NCBI GenBank assembly: GCA_019916065.1
Contig: CM034233.1
Coordinates: 39,162,862 to 39,226,861 of the forward strand
Direction of reading: 5' to 3'
DNA: 64,000 nucleotides
DNA from: Vitellaria paradoxa
Lineage: Eukaryota > Streptophyta > Magnoliopsida > Ericales > Sapotaceae
Part shown: one piece after another, positions 35,567 to 45,913 of the stretch
How the letters are laid out: each line of letters starts with the position of its first letter
How positions within the stretch are numbered: the first letter of the stretch is position 1
Made by a program: the position numbers and the translations under genes
The notes under the pieces: generated by a model
What the model was told of the DNA's origin: nothing
The model's input: only the letters and a program-made list of their open reading frames with translations
Databases searched by the model: none

Positions 35567-37230
35567 TTAAGTCATGCTAGTCCCTAGCAATGCAGTTTAT
35601 TGAAAAGTAAAGCAACTATAGTCCTATCTCTCTTTTCGTTGGAGACACGGCTACACTTAGCTACGTGCAGCAGCAAGCCCTTTAAACCCCTAGGTTCCCC
35701 CTAGTAGGACGAGTAAGGTCTCGTGAAGGTTTGCAGTGAATCTACCCACAAAATTCAATAAACTAGTTCAATGTATAGTAAAAGTCTTTCAAACAATTTC
35801 TGGTTCAATCTCAATAAAGAATTAGTCACTACACCCAAAAATTGCATAAAACCTCCCAATGCATGTTAAACTTACCTAATTCTCAACCCATTAATTCAAA
35901 TGTATCAATTCATATCATTCATTCAAAATAGTCATCAAATATACTCTAAGATTGTGGCCTTGACTTCAATTCTCACCAAGATGCCCACTCACAAATAAAA
36001 TCACTCGAACAAGGTTACTCTCATGGTTCATGCAAGAATGCAATGTCAAATAAGTGCAATGAACCCAATTCACAAAGTGACTGAAAGAATTAAGATATGG
36101 AGTGTTGCATAGCTTCATGAATGGAATGTATTAATGCATTACAAGAGAACTATTATCAACCACATGAAATAGATCAATGCTCTTATAAGTGTTGTTCACC
36201 TAAAGTCCATTAGGTCTTTACTAGGTTGTAGCTTGGCCATGGGGTATTGGTTAGACAAACAAAGGATAGGAAAATCAAAGTGCACGTCTAAGGATTACAA
36301 TGATAGTGCAATGACAAACCCCCCAACTTCTCTCTTTTCAACTCCTTGAATACTAAACATTGAAGCTTTCTTATTATTATTATTTTTTTTTCTTTTTTTT
36401 TTCATGGGACTAATAATAATGAACTTATGAATTGCTATGTCCCTATTTTTTTTTCTCTTTTTTTTTTTCACACATTTTCTAATATAAGCTCCTCCCTTAT
36501 ACACCTTGTTTCAATTCTTGCACAAACATCCCAAGACATGCAAGGGTTGGCTCACCTATATATCTAAGGCTAAGGGTCAAAGATGTGGCTAAGACAAAAA
36601 ATTTCATGTATATATTTTTTTTTCAAATGCTTCAAAGTGGCTCCAATGGTAATGTAATCAAAGAAAGGTTATAAGCTTCCAAATGTATGAAAGATGGCCT
36701 AACATCACTCTCTAGGTTTCTAACACTTTTTTTTTTTTTTCAGAGACATTAATCCATACATGTAAATCAAAAATAGTATCTTGTGCATTCAATACCAAAG
36801 CAAAATAATATGACGAAGCTATTCAAGAACAGTAAGATGAAAGAAATCATATAGAAGTTAAGTGTAAACCCTCAAGAATAAAAGATTAGGCTCTAAAGCT
36901 CACAAAATATGGGGTTTTAAGTCTCCACCTTTATCTTGGCATACTTGAATGACTAATTCTCATGAATTCAAATCCTTAATACATTTTCATATAATGGTTT
37001 CAAAATGACAAGTTATCAATGCAATAGGCAATTTTATACTCAATTTGAATTAAAGTGCCTTCTTCAAGATTGAAACCAAACCATTCATTATTTTCATGAC
37101 TGATACTAACATTAAACTAGTTAAGAGAACACATATACAGTCTAGTCATGCAAATTCAAGAAAGTCATAAATAACAATGATTTTCAAAATTTCAAAAAAA
37201 TTTTCTCATTCATGTAAAATCTTTTCATCA
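35567..37230 (-). other. Conserved 3' noncoding region of element A
   Basis: About 1.66 kb between the two purine tracts. It is collinear with element B 26,665-28,470. Shared pieces on minus are CTAGGGGGAACCTAGGGG (near 35,690), CATCTTGGTGAGAATTGAAG (near 35,975) and CATGGCCAAGCTACAACC (near 36,230). A T-rich tract on plus (36,370-36,470) is the A-rich tract of the element RNA. The open frame 36,295-36,504 (minus) is only this A-rich tract. No gene is seen. Confidence 0.75.
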
Positions 37231-37237
37231 TGCGACC

Positions 37238-37275
37238 CTACCCCCCAACTTAAATGTCACATTGTCCTCAATGTG
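37238..37275 (-). promoter_or_regulatory. Hairpin and second (internal) polypurine tract of element A
   Basis: Minus CACATTG-AGGA-CAATGTG (37,275-37,258), a 7-bp stem with a 4-base loop, then AGTTGGGGGGTAG (37,250-37,238). It parallels 26,628-26,664 in element B. It lies just past the end of the extra gene and 1.68 kb before the true tract. Confidence 0.7.
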
Positions 37276-37374
37276 AAAACTATGAAGTATATGTGAGGAT
37301 GTAGTGTGCAAAGTGAGCATGATGAGGTACAATAACAGTAAAGCATAACTAAGACTGAACATGCATCTATCAGA

Positions 37375-39375
37375 TTAACCACTAAGAATAGAAATATTCA
37401 TGGCAATGCAAGTGGTTAATAATAGTAACAGAAGAATAAAAAAACGAGACAAAAAGAAAAGAAAAGCAATAAAATAAAAATGGAAAGGAACATACCTTCT
37501 GATAGCATCCTTCAGGTCTAAATGTTGACGAAGTTCAAATAAAAACTGTAAAGGAATTCCATAATCATCCACATCCGATTCATTTAAATTATCGTCAATT
37601 CCATTTTCAACCTCACTGTTAGCACTCCCCTTCTCAGAAAACCCCAATGGTGATGTAGTGGCTAAGCCAGTCTCAGAGTCAGAATAAATATCGGTGTCAA
37701 TAACATAAGTAGGAGCATCAGGCCAGTCAGTAGAAATATCAGTGATCTCAGTCCACTCCATATCTAGGAGAAGCTGAAGGTCAATCTCATCCCACCACTC
37801 CCCCTCAAGAGGTTGATCAGGGTTGAAATGAACAATAGGAGGAAATACAAGTGGCAATGGTAAGGAATTTCCCTCAATAAAATTTTCTTTAGGCCATAAT
37901 TCCAAGTCATCGTCAGAAAAATCCATATCACTCCCCTCACTGATTATAAAATGAAAATCGCCCCTCTTACGTTTCTTGCCGATAATCAATTTAATACGAG
38001 ACTCTGAGTTTTTAAATTCTTTAGTAAAATCACTCAAGATGAACCTGTGCTTAAAAGAAAAGACATGGAAATAAATTTAAAAACAGCAATGAAAGCTCAT
38101 CCAAGCACAAGGAAATTAACATAAAGCAAATAAGGCATAATACATCACCATAGAATCAAAAGTAGCATAAGTATCCAATAATTACATCCCAGAAAATAAA
38201 TGCACCCTAAAAGAGTTTTAGGAGTAACAAATTATACAATGAGTGATCAAAATCCTAAACTCTCAGAACCCAAAGATAACAAGGTCCTCTCACTGTGGAG
38301 GTGGAAAAGAGTCACGAAGGTGATCCAGGACACTTTTCAGCAAATGTTCCTGGGTCTGCTGAGACTGCTGGATGCGTAGGAGCAACTGATTATCTTCTTC
38401 TTGATTCTTCTCTATGTGATCCATGCGCCCCTCTAAGACATCAAGCCGACTAGCCAATTCAGAATTAGTGACTTCTTGTTCTTCCTCAAAGTCCTCCAGT
38501 ATAGGAGCTGAAGTATGTTCATGGACCTTTTGGGCTTTTCTCTTCTTAATAGCCATGTCGCCACGGGACTTGATATAAGAAGTGATAGTGAATGGTTGCA
38601 ATACCAAGGCCATGGGCATGTCATCTGTAACTTGGGCCCCTCTCTTCCTAAAAATCTCGGTAAGAGCACCTCCAAAGGGCAAAGCAGTCAATAAGCCAGG
38701 CTACTCACAAACATAGGCAATGTGGTTCCAAAGATAAGATGGGAGATCAATGGTCATGCCGGTCCCAATTGCATATATCAGTCTGGCCCTAAGAGGTGTG
38801 CAGTCTGAATTCCGATTTTGAGGAAGTAAATTGGTGCAAGAGAACATGTGCAAAGCCCAATATTTATCAGTAAGTATAGAACATGGCTTTCTACATTCCA
38901 CATCCCATTCCTGGCCTTTTGAGACAATTTGTGATACTAGATTCAAGAAAGGTGGTGTCCCTTCAGCTGGATAAGTGAACTCGGGCTTTTGGACCCGGGG
39001 TAATTGAAAAACTTGGGCTAAATCATCCGGGGTAAGAATGATTTCAACCCCCCTAACCCAACTGACAAGGCGTTCTCTTCCTCGTCTCTTACTAATTGAG
39101 CCCTCTTTGAAGTTCGCAAAGAACTCTCTGACCAAGTCAACCACACAGTAGGCATTAAACTTAGCTATACCGAGCCATTGTCGCCCCTCAAAGTTTTGCT
39201 CTAAAAGGAATTCTTCACTTTTAAAATGATCAATTTGCCAATATCGTTCAACCACCACTGGCTTATTCACCCACTTGTCATCATAATTCAGTTCAGCTGC
39301 TGCCCTCCAAAATCGATTTCTATCAAAAGTAGGTTCATATTGTCGATTGGCAGCATGCTTAGTTCTTGGAGGCAT
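37375..39375 (-). pseudogene. Extra spliced gene of element A ('env-like' position; putative plant transposon protein domain)
   Basis: ATG at 39,375. Model: exon 39,375-38,294; intron 38,293-38,045 (GTGAGA to AAGCACAG, 249 nt); exon 38,044-37,496; intron 37,495-37,382 (GTATGT to TTCTTAG, 114 nt); exon 37,381-37,375 with TAA. The joined length is 1,638 nt, exactly in frame. One TAG at codon 225 (38,703-38,701) breaks this copy. Residues about 30-260 (LVREFFANFKEG, SWVRGVEIILTPDD, TNLLPQNR, ALPFGGALTEIF) resemble the 'putative plant transposon protein' domain found in Athila-type extra ORFs. Then come a basic cluster KKRK (about 277), a coiled coil (about 300-355), a second cluster KKRKR (about 384) and an acidic tail. 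No signal peptide or membrane span is present after splicing. Function unknown; a nuclear role is inferred. Confidence 0.78.
38045..38293 (-). other. Coding intron 1 of the extra gene
   Basis: Donor CCACA|GTGAGA, acceptor with a pyrimidine run, CTTTTCTTTTAAGCACAG|GTTC. Splicing turns ...CAG-TGA into ...CAG-TTC and joins two frames that are otherwise separate. The interior is AT-rich with no open frame. Confidence 0.75.
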
Positions 39376-39380
39376 GGGGA

Positions 39381-39706
39381 CTACAAATTAATAATGATAA
39401 GAAATAAGTCATTCTAAGCAATCCTTATGTCCACCCAAAGTTGGTGGCCCCATTCTAATGACAACTAAACAAAATACTTAATAAATAGCACCAAATCACC
39501 AAACAATGTTCTTATGGATCCAAATCAAACCCACGATAGAAAAAATGCAAACTTTGGAAACTAATTCAAACTAATACTACCCTTGAATATTAATGTCCAA
39601 AGAAAGTGTTTTGGTGAGATAGAACATAACTCTTGAAGCTTTGAAGCTTGAGGTGAACAAATAAGGGAGAATCGAACTAGGGCTTGAAGCAAAGAGAAGA
39701 ACATAC
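39381..39706 (-). other. 5'-UTR intron of the extra gene
   Basis: Donor CTAGAAG|GTATGTTCTTC at 39,706 and acceptor TTTGTAG|TCCCC at 39,381 bound 326 nt ending five bases before the ATG. The donor is nearly identical to that of the last coding intron (AGAAG|GTATGTTCC at 37,495). A leader intron is a common plant-gene feature. Confidence 0.6.
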
Positions 39707-39893
39707 CTTCTAGAAGAGTGGAAAATGCAGGAAATTGTTGATTTCAGCTGAAATAGGAGTTGAATCAACTTCTTTTTTGAAGAATCTTGCACGGTTAGAT
39801 GATTTCTAGGTTGTATTTTGCTAGAGAGAGGGAATATTGAAAAGGGGAATCGGTTTAGGGCTGCCGAATTGAAGTTAACAGCTGCAGAAACCA

Positions 39894-40008
39894 TTTTATA
39901 CCAGCCCGCAGGGTCCGGAACGTCCCCCCTCAGGGGGTCCGGACCTCAGTATACTCGGCCTACATCCCTCCTTGCAGGGTCCGGACCATTCCCTAGGGGG
40001 TCCGGACC
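39894..40008 (-). promoter_or_regulatory. Internal promoter of element A, upstream of the extra gene
   Basis: Minus TATAAAA at 39,900-39,894. Within 110 bases upstream are four 10-mers of the form GGTCCGGACC (40,008-39,999, 39,987-39,978, 39,945-39,936, and 39,921-39,912 with one change). The same palindrome, in the same position relative to a TATA box, is in both LTRs of A and nowhere else that I see. A CT-rich leader (CCCTCTCTCTAGC) follows. This indicates that the extra gene has its own LTR-related promoter. Confidence 0.65.
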
Positions 40009-40135
40009 ACAGAAACGGCTCTAATTCTCTCAATTTTCCTAATAATACTAACTAAAAAGAAAAAAAAAACTAAAATAAATAAACGGCAAGCTAACCTAGA
40101 TCTACTAATATACACTACAAATACTTAAATGCGGA

Positions 40136-43100
40136 TTATTCATAAGGAGGGGGATCTAAAAGATCCCATGTTTCAATGCAAGCCGCAAAGTTTTGTAAGT
40201 ATGGTTTCAACCTATGCCCATTCACCTTAAATCGATGTTTATTCTTTGGATTTTCAATCTCAATGGCTCCATGATCTGACACATGCGTTAATATGAAAGG
40301 TCCTGACCACCTAGATTGTAGTTTCCCTGGGAATAGATGAAGTTGTGAGCGATAAAGTAATACTTTTTGGCCTTCATGAAATGATCGTCGAGCAATATGC
40401 CGATCATGTATTTTCTTTATCCTCTCTTTAGATAGTAAGGCATTCTCATAAGCGTCATTCTGTAACTCTTCCATTTCTGCAATTTGTAGTTTACAGTGTA
40501 ACCCCACCTCATCAAGATTAAAGTTGAAGTTCTTAATTGCCCAATAAGCTTTATGTTCTAATTCAACGGGCAAATGGCATGGTTTACCGTAAACTAACCT
40601 GTAGGGAGACATTCCTAAGGTAGTTTTATATGCAGTGCGATATGCCCATAGGGAATCTGTCAATCGTAGTGACCAATCCTTGCGGTTAGGATTAACCGTC
40701 TTTTCTAGGATTGTCTTAATTTCCCTGTTTGCAAGCTCTACCTGGCCACTTGTCTGGGGGTGATATGGAGTTCCTACTTTATGTGCCACCCCATATTTAA
40801 GAAATAGAGTGCCTACAGGTCGGTTACAGAAATGTTTCCCCCCATCACTAATTATCGCTCGAGGTACCCCGAAGCGTGAAATATGTTTTCATGGAGGAAT
40901 TTAAGAACTACTTTATGGTCATTTGTCTTAGCAGCTACTGCTTCTACCCATTTAGAAACGTAATCAACTCCTACTAATATGAATTCATACCCAAAGGAGC
41001 TTGGAAAAGGACCCATGAAGTCTATTCCCTAACAATCAAATATTTCCAAAACAATAATAGGGGATAGAGGCATCATGTTCCTACTAGTCAAGCTACCTAA
41101 CCGTTGACATCTATCACAGGTAGTACAGAATTGATGAACATCCTTAAATAACGTAGGCCAATAGAATCCACATTGTAATATCTTTGCAGCTGTTTTGTTC
41201 GTGGAAAAATGGCCACCACACGCTTGAGAATGGCAGAACTCAATTATTCCTTGGACTTCCCAGTCAGGAATACACCTACGGATAACTTGGTCAGGGCAGT
41301 ATTTAAATAAATACGGATCATCCCAAAAGAAAACTCTCACATTCCTAAGGAATTTCTTCCTATCTTTAGAAGTCCATTCATCCGGGATTTGTCTTGTCAC
41401 TAAGTAGTTAGCAATATCAGCATACCAAGGAGGGGTAGAGGCTGTTATTGCTTGCACATGAAATAGCTGTTCATCAGGGAAGCTATCATTGATTTGAGTA
41501 TCATCTTTAGGATAGACTTCAACCGGTAAACGTGACAAATAATCCGCCACCACGTTCTCTACACCCTTCTTATCTCTTATTTCGAGGTCAAACTCTTGCA
41601 GTAGCAATATCCATCGGAGTAATCGTGGTTTGGCCTTTTCTTGGTCAACAGGTACTTAAGTGCAGAATGGTCAGTGAAGATGATAACTGTTGAACCAATG
41701 AGATAAGATCGGAATTTCTCAAGGGCAAAGACAACTGCTAGTAATTCTTTTTCAGTTGTTGTGTAGTTCTTTTGAGTGTCATTAAGGGTCTTACTAGCAT
41801 AATAAATAACATGTGCTTTTTTATCTCTTCTCTGTCCTAGTACAGCTCCAATAGCATGGTCACTAGCATCGCACATCAATTCGAATGGCAGTGACCAATC
41901 AGGAGTTTGTAAAATAGGAGCTGTAGTTAGACATCCCTTGAGTTTTTCAAAAGCTTGCTGGCATTGATCAGTCCATTCAAAGGGTGTATCTTGTGTTAGT
42001 AATTTACACAAAGGTCTGGAAATTTCACTAAATGATTGAATGAACCTTCGATAGAATCCAGCATGTCCCAAGAAAGATCTAATATCCTTTACTGATTGGG
42101 GTTTGGGAAGCTTTTGAATCAGCTCTACTTTCGCCTGATCTACCTGAATACCTTCTTTTGAAACTATGTGCCCTAGAACGATGCCTTGTGTCACCATAAA
42201 ATGACACTTTTCCCAGTTAAGGACAAGGTTCTTTTCCTCACATCGAGTTAATACTAGATCAAGGTGTTGCAAGCATTGCTCGAATGAGTCACCATAGACA
42301 GAGAAATCGTCCATAAATACTTCGACGATCTCTTCTACCATCTCACTAAATATGCTAATCATGCAACGCTGAAAAGTGGCAGGGGCGTTACATAGGCCAA
42401 ACGGCATTCATTTGTATGCAAAGGTGCCAAAGGGACAGGTGAATGTAGTTTTGGATTGATCCTCTAAAGCCACCTCTATTTGGTTATAGCCCGAATAGCC
42501 ATCTAAAAAGCAGTAATAAGCACGCCCAGCCACTCTTTCTAAAACTTGATCTAAGAATGGAAGAGGAAAGTGGTCTTTTCTAGTACTTGCATTGAGTTTT
42601 CTATAATCAATGCATACTCGCCAGCCAGTTTGCACTCTCGTTGGGACTAGCTCATTATTTTCATTCCGAACTACGGTAATACCTGACTTCTTAGGTACCA
42701 CTTGCGTAGGACTTACCCATTGGGAATCAGAAATTGGGTAAATTATCCCTACATCAAGCAACTTTAGTACCTCAGCCCATACTACCTCTTTCATATTTGG
42801 ATTGAGCCTTCTTTGCATTTGTCGTACCGGCTTGGCACCCTCTTCTAAATAAATGTAATGTGTGCAAAGGAGTGGACTTATACCTGTTAAATCTGCCATT
42901 GACCACCCTAATGCTTTCTTATAGGTCTTTAACAGCTCTATCAAGGTATGTTCTTGGTCAGTAGTCAATTCAGAAGATATTACTACAGGGTATGTTTCTC
43001 CTTCACCTAGAAAAGCATACTTCAAATTAGAAGGTAATGGTTTCCTATCGGGACTTGGGGCTTTCACATTCGAAGATTGAGCTTTGTTCAATAGTGGCCC

Positions 43101-45757
43101 TAGATTTTCAAACATCGGTTTCCAATTACCTATTGACATTAATGGGCAAACGTCTAACCATTCATATAGCATTTTGCTGAGTTCACTAGGTATCATAAAA
43201 TCCCCTTTTTCTATATCACTGCATAGTATTCTTTCTAAAGGGTCTTCTATGAATTCCCTATCAACGTAATTCTGAACGATGGTTTCGACTACGTCTACCT
43301 CTTGTATTTCAGCCACTTCTTTTGGTTGTTTGGTAACATGAAAGATATTTGTTTCAAACTCTATGTTACCAAAGGACATCTTCATGGATCCATTCCTACA
43401 ATTAATCAAAGCATTTGACGTTGCTAAAAATGGACGTCCAAGAATCACAGGTGTCTGATCAGGTGCTGACAAACTGGTTAGTGGTTGTGTATCAAGGATT
43501 ATAAAATCCACCGGAAAATAAAAATTTTCCACTTGCACCAGTACATCTTCAACTATACCTCGTGGGACTTTTATAGATCTATCTGCAAGTTGCAGAGTCA
43601 CACGGGTAGGTTTAATCTCTCCTAATCCTAGTTGCTCGTACACTGAATAGGGAAGTAAGTTCACACTAGCTCCTAAATCAAGAAGTGCTCGACTAACAAA
43701 GAATTCCCCTATATAACAAGAGATAGTAGGACACCCAGGGTCCTTATATTTCGGGGGTGTGCGACATTGAAGAATAGCAGTTGCTTGTTCTGTTAGGAAA
43801 GCTTTTTCCTTAACATTCAGTCCCCTCTTCACAGTGTATAGCTCTTTCAAGAATTTTGCATACACTGGGATTTGTTTAATTGCATCTAAAAGAGGTATAT
43901 TGATTTTTACTTGTTTAAAAACCTCTAGCAATTCAGCTGCTTGAGCTTCTCTCTTAGCTTTCAAGAACCTTTGGGGAAATGGTGCTTTAGGGATATACTC
44001 CCTAGGCACTAAGATAGATTCTTTTTCCTTTTGATTCTCCCCTTTTTCTTCCTCACTCTTCTCTTTCTTAGATTCCTCTTCCCTCTTAGATTTTTCTTCT
44101 TCCATGCCTATGGGTTGTTTTCCTTCCCTCCTATTATCTTCCAACATCCGCTTAGGTTCTAACTCTTCCCTAACCTCAACCATCTTAGGGTGAATGGTTT
44201 TATCTATAGTTTTACCACTCCTAAGCGTCGTGATGTTTTGTACCTGCTCAATATTGCCAGGCATATTGGAAGACCCTTCAACATTTTTCACTTGGGCAAT
44301 TGGATTTGGACGTGGTTGAGCAGGGAATTGACCTTTAGGTTGTGTAGTCAACGTTTGGGTTAAAAGAGTCAACTGTCCCCTAATGTCGTCCAAAGTTCTA
44401 TTATTTTGAGCCCAAAGTGTGGATTGTGTGTTCATGAATTGTTGAAGTGTTTCTTCTGTGGACTTCTTATTTGGGGGAATATATGGAGTATGAGAAGGTC
44501 CCACATTCTGAGGCAATCCTGGATTAGTGACTGAAACCTGAGGATTTGGAGGAGGTGGAGGATGATAAGATTGTGGCATTTGAGCTGCTCCATCATTTCT
44601 CCAACTAAAATTTGGATGGTTCCTCACACCTGGATTATATGTTTCAGAATAGGGCTTTCCTCCCAAATTCTGTCCACGATATGGAGGTCGGTATTGGTTT
44701 ATTGCATGGATAGGAAGTTCACTAGATAGCTGATTTTGCACGACTTCTCTACACATGGGCATACTAGGACAATCATCCGTTCTATGAGATTGGCTATCAC
44801 AAGCTACGCAATAGACATTTGCTACGGATTCTTTAACTATAGGTGTGTCCTTTTTAATCTTAAGGGTCTCTATTTCTCGGGTCAGAGTTGCTAGTTTTGC
44901 CTTAAGATCATCGGTTTCACTTAAGTGATGCAAACCTCGAATAGGAGTACCACTAGTATTCTGAGTATTCTGAGGTCCCGTGGTATCCCAAGTTTGTGCA
45001 TTTTCAGCTAAGAATTCAAAATATTCATAAGCTTCTTCAGGGGTTTTATCGTAAAACTGCCCATTGCACATTGTTTCCACAAATTGTTTCAATTGTGGTG
45101 TCAGGGCTCCGTAGAAGATGCTAGCAAGACGCCAGACTTCAAATCCATGGTGAGGACAGGAATGTAAGAGAGTTTTAAACCTCTCCCAACTTTGGTAGAA
45201 TGTCTCACCATGTTGTGAAGCGAAGTTCAGAATCTGATGCTGAATTGCATCAGTTCTATTAGGTGGGAAAATTTCTTTAAGAATTTGGCTTGCATTTCAT
45301 CCCAGGTGCGAATGGAATTAGATGGTAGGAATTCAAACCATCTAGCAGCCTTATCTTGCAATGAAAATGGGAATAGCTTAAGAAATACGAGCTCTATTTG
45401 GCATCCTTGATCCTTTATAGTGACACAAATGTTCCTAAAGCGAGTTAAGTGGTCATATGGATTCTCAGAATCCATCCCATGGAAAGTAGGTAACAATTGG
45501 ATCATCCCTGGTTTAAAGTGAAAAGTTTGGTTTACAGGCCAAACTATGCAGGATTCAGGAGTATGCCTATTCTGCTGCAAGATATCTCTCAAGGATTGTC
45601 TTGCTGCGACAGCTTGATCTTCAGCAGCCATTTCTAATGGTGGAGTAGGAATTCTAGGAGTTTGAGTTTCTCCTAAAGAGGACTCTAATTCTAAAGGAAC
45701 AGCTAATGATTCAGGGCGTAACAATCTACCGTCTTCCCCTCTAATCCAACTGTGCAT
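40136..45757 (-). pseudogene. gag-pol: gag-pol of element A
   Basis: ATG at 45,757. Gag (LPTFHGMDSENPYDHLTRFR) runs to a one-base loss in a T tract near 45,275, then on to a zinc knuckle CVACDSQSHRTDDC (about 44,810). The protease has ALLDLGASVNLLP (about 43,680). RT has YSGYNQI, then TGA in place of CGA just before MPFGLCNAP (42,410), then VFMDDFSVYG. RNase H follows (MCDASDHAIGAVL, TDHSALKYLL). A shift near 41,637 precedes LEIRDKKGVENVVADYLSRL; the integrase HHCC finger is at about 41,230-41,110. A TAG replaces a Trp codon at 41,031-41,029, and a shift near 40,890 precedes the second catalytic Asp. The Glu ([14 protein letters not shown]) and tail end at 40,136. The domain order is standard for Athila. 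Confidence 0.95.
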
Positions 45758-45889
45758 AAGCCAAGCGAATCTTTCTAAGGAAAATTTAACTAAGAGAGAT
45801 TAACTTTCAAATTTTTAAGTTTTAAAATTTTTTATGTTTTTTTTTTTTCTATCCTAAAGATTCTAAGAACCTAAAAACTAAAATTGGCG

Positions 45890-45907
45890 TCCCCGGCAAC
45901 GGCGCCA
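45890..45907 (-). promoter_or_regulatory. Primer-binding site of element A (tRNA-Asp)
   Basis: Minus TGGCGCCGTTGCCGGGGA, a perfect 18-base complement to the 3' end of plant tRNA-Asp(GUC), six bases from the LTR end. Typical of Athila elements. Confidence 0.95.
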
Positions 45908-45913
45908 AAAACT

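Noticed and set aside
37382..37495. Hydrophobic C-terminal 'transmembrane' stretch of the extra gene of element A
   Set aside because: It is bounded by a strong donor (AGAAG|GTATGT) and acceptor (TTCTTAG), is pyrimidine-rich and 114 nt long (in frame), so it is better explained as an intron.
39818..40024. Plus-strand frame of 68 codons rich in Gly-Ser-Gly-Pro
   Set aside because: It is the antisense of the palindrome-rich internal promoter; the repeated residues come from GGTCCGGACC repeats.
45890..45907. Apparent 3' end of a tRNA-Asp gene
   Set aside because: Only the 18 primer-site bases match; no cloverleaf surrounds it.
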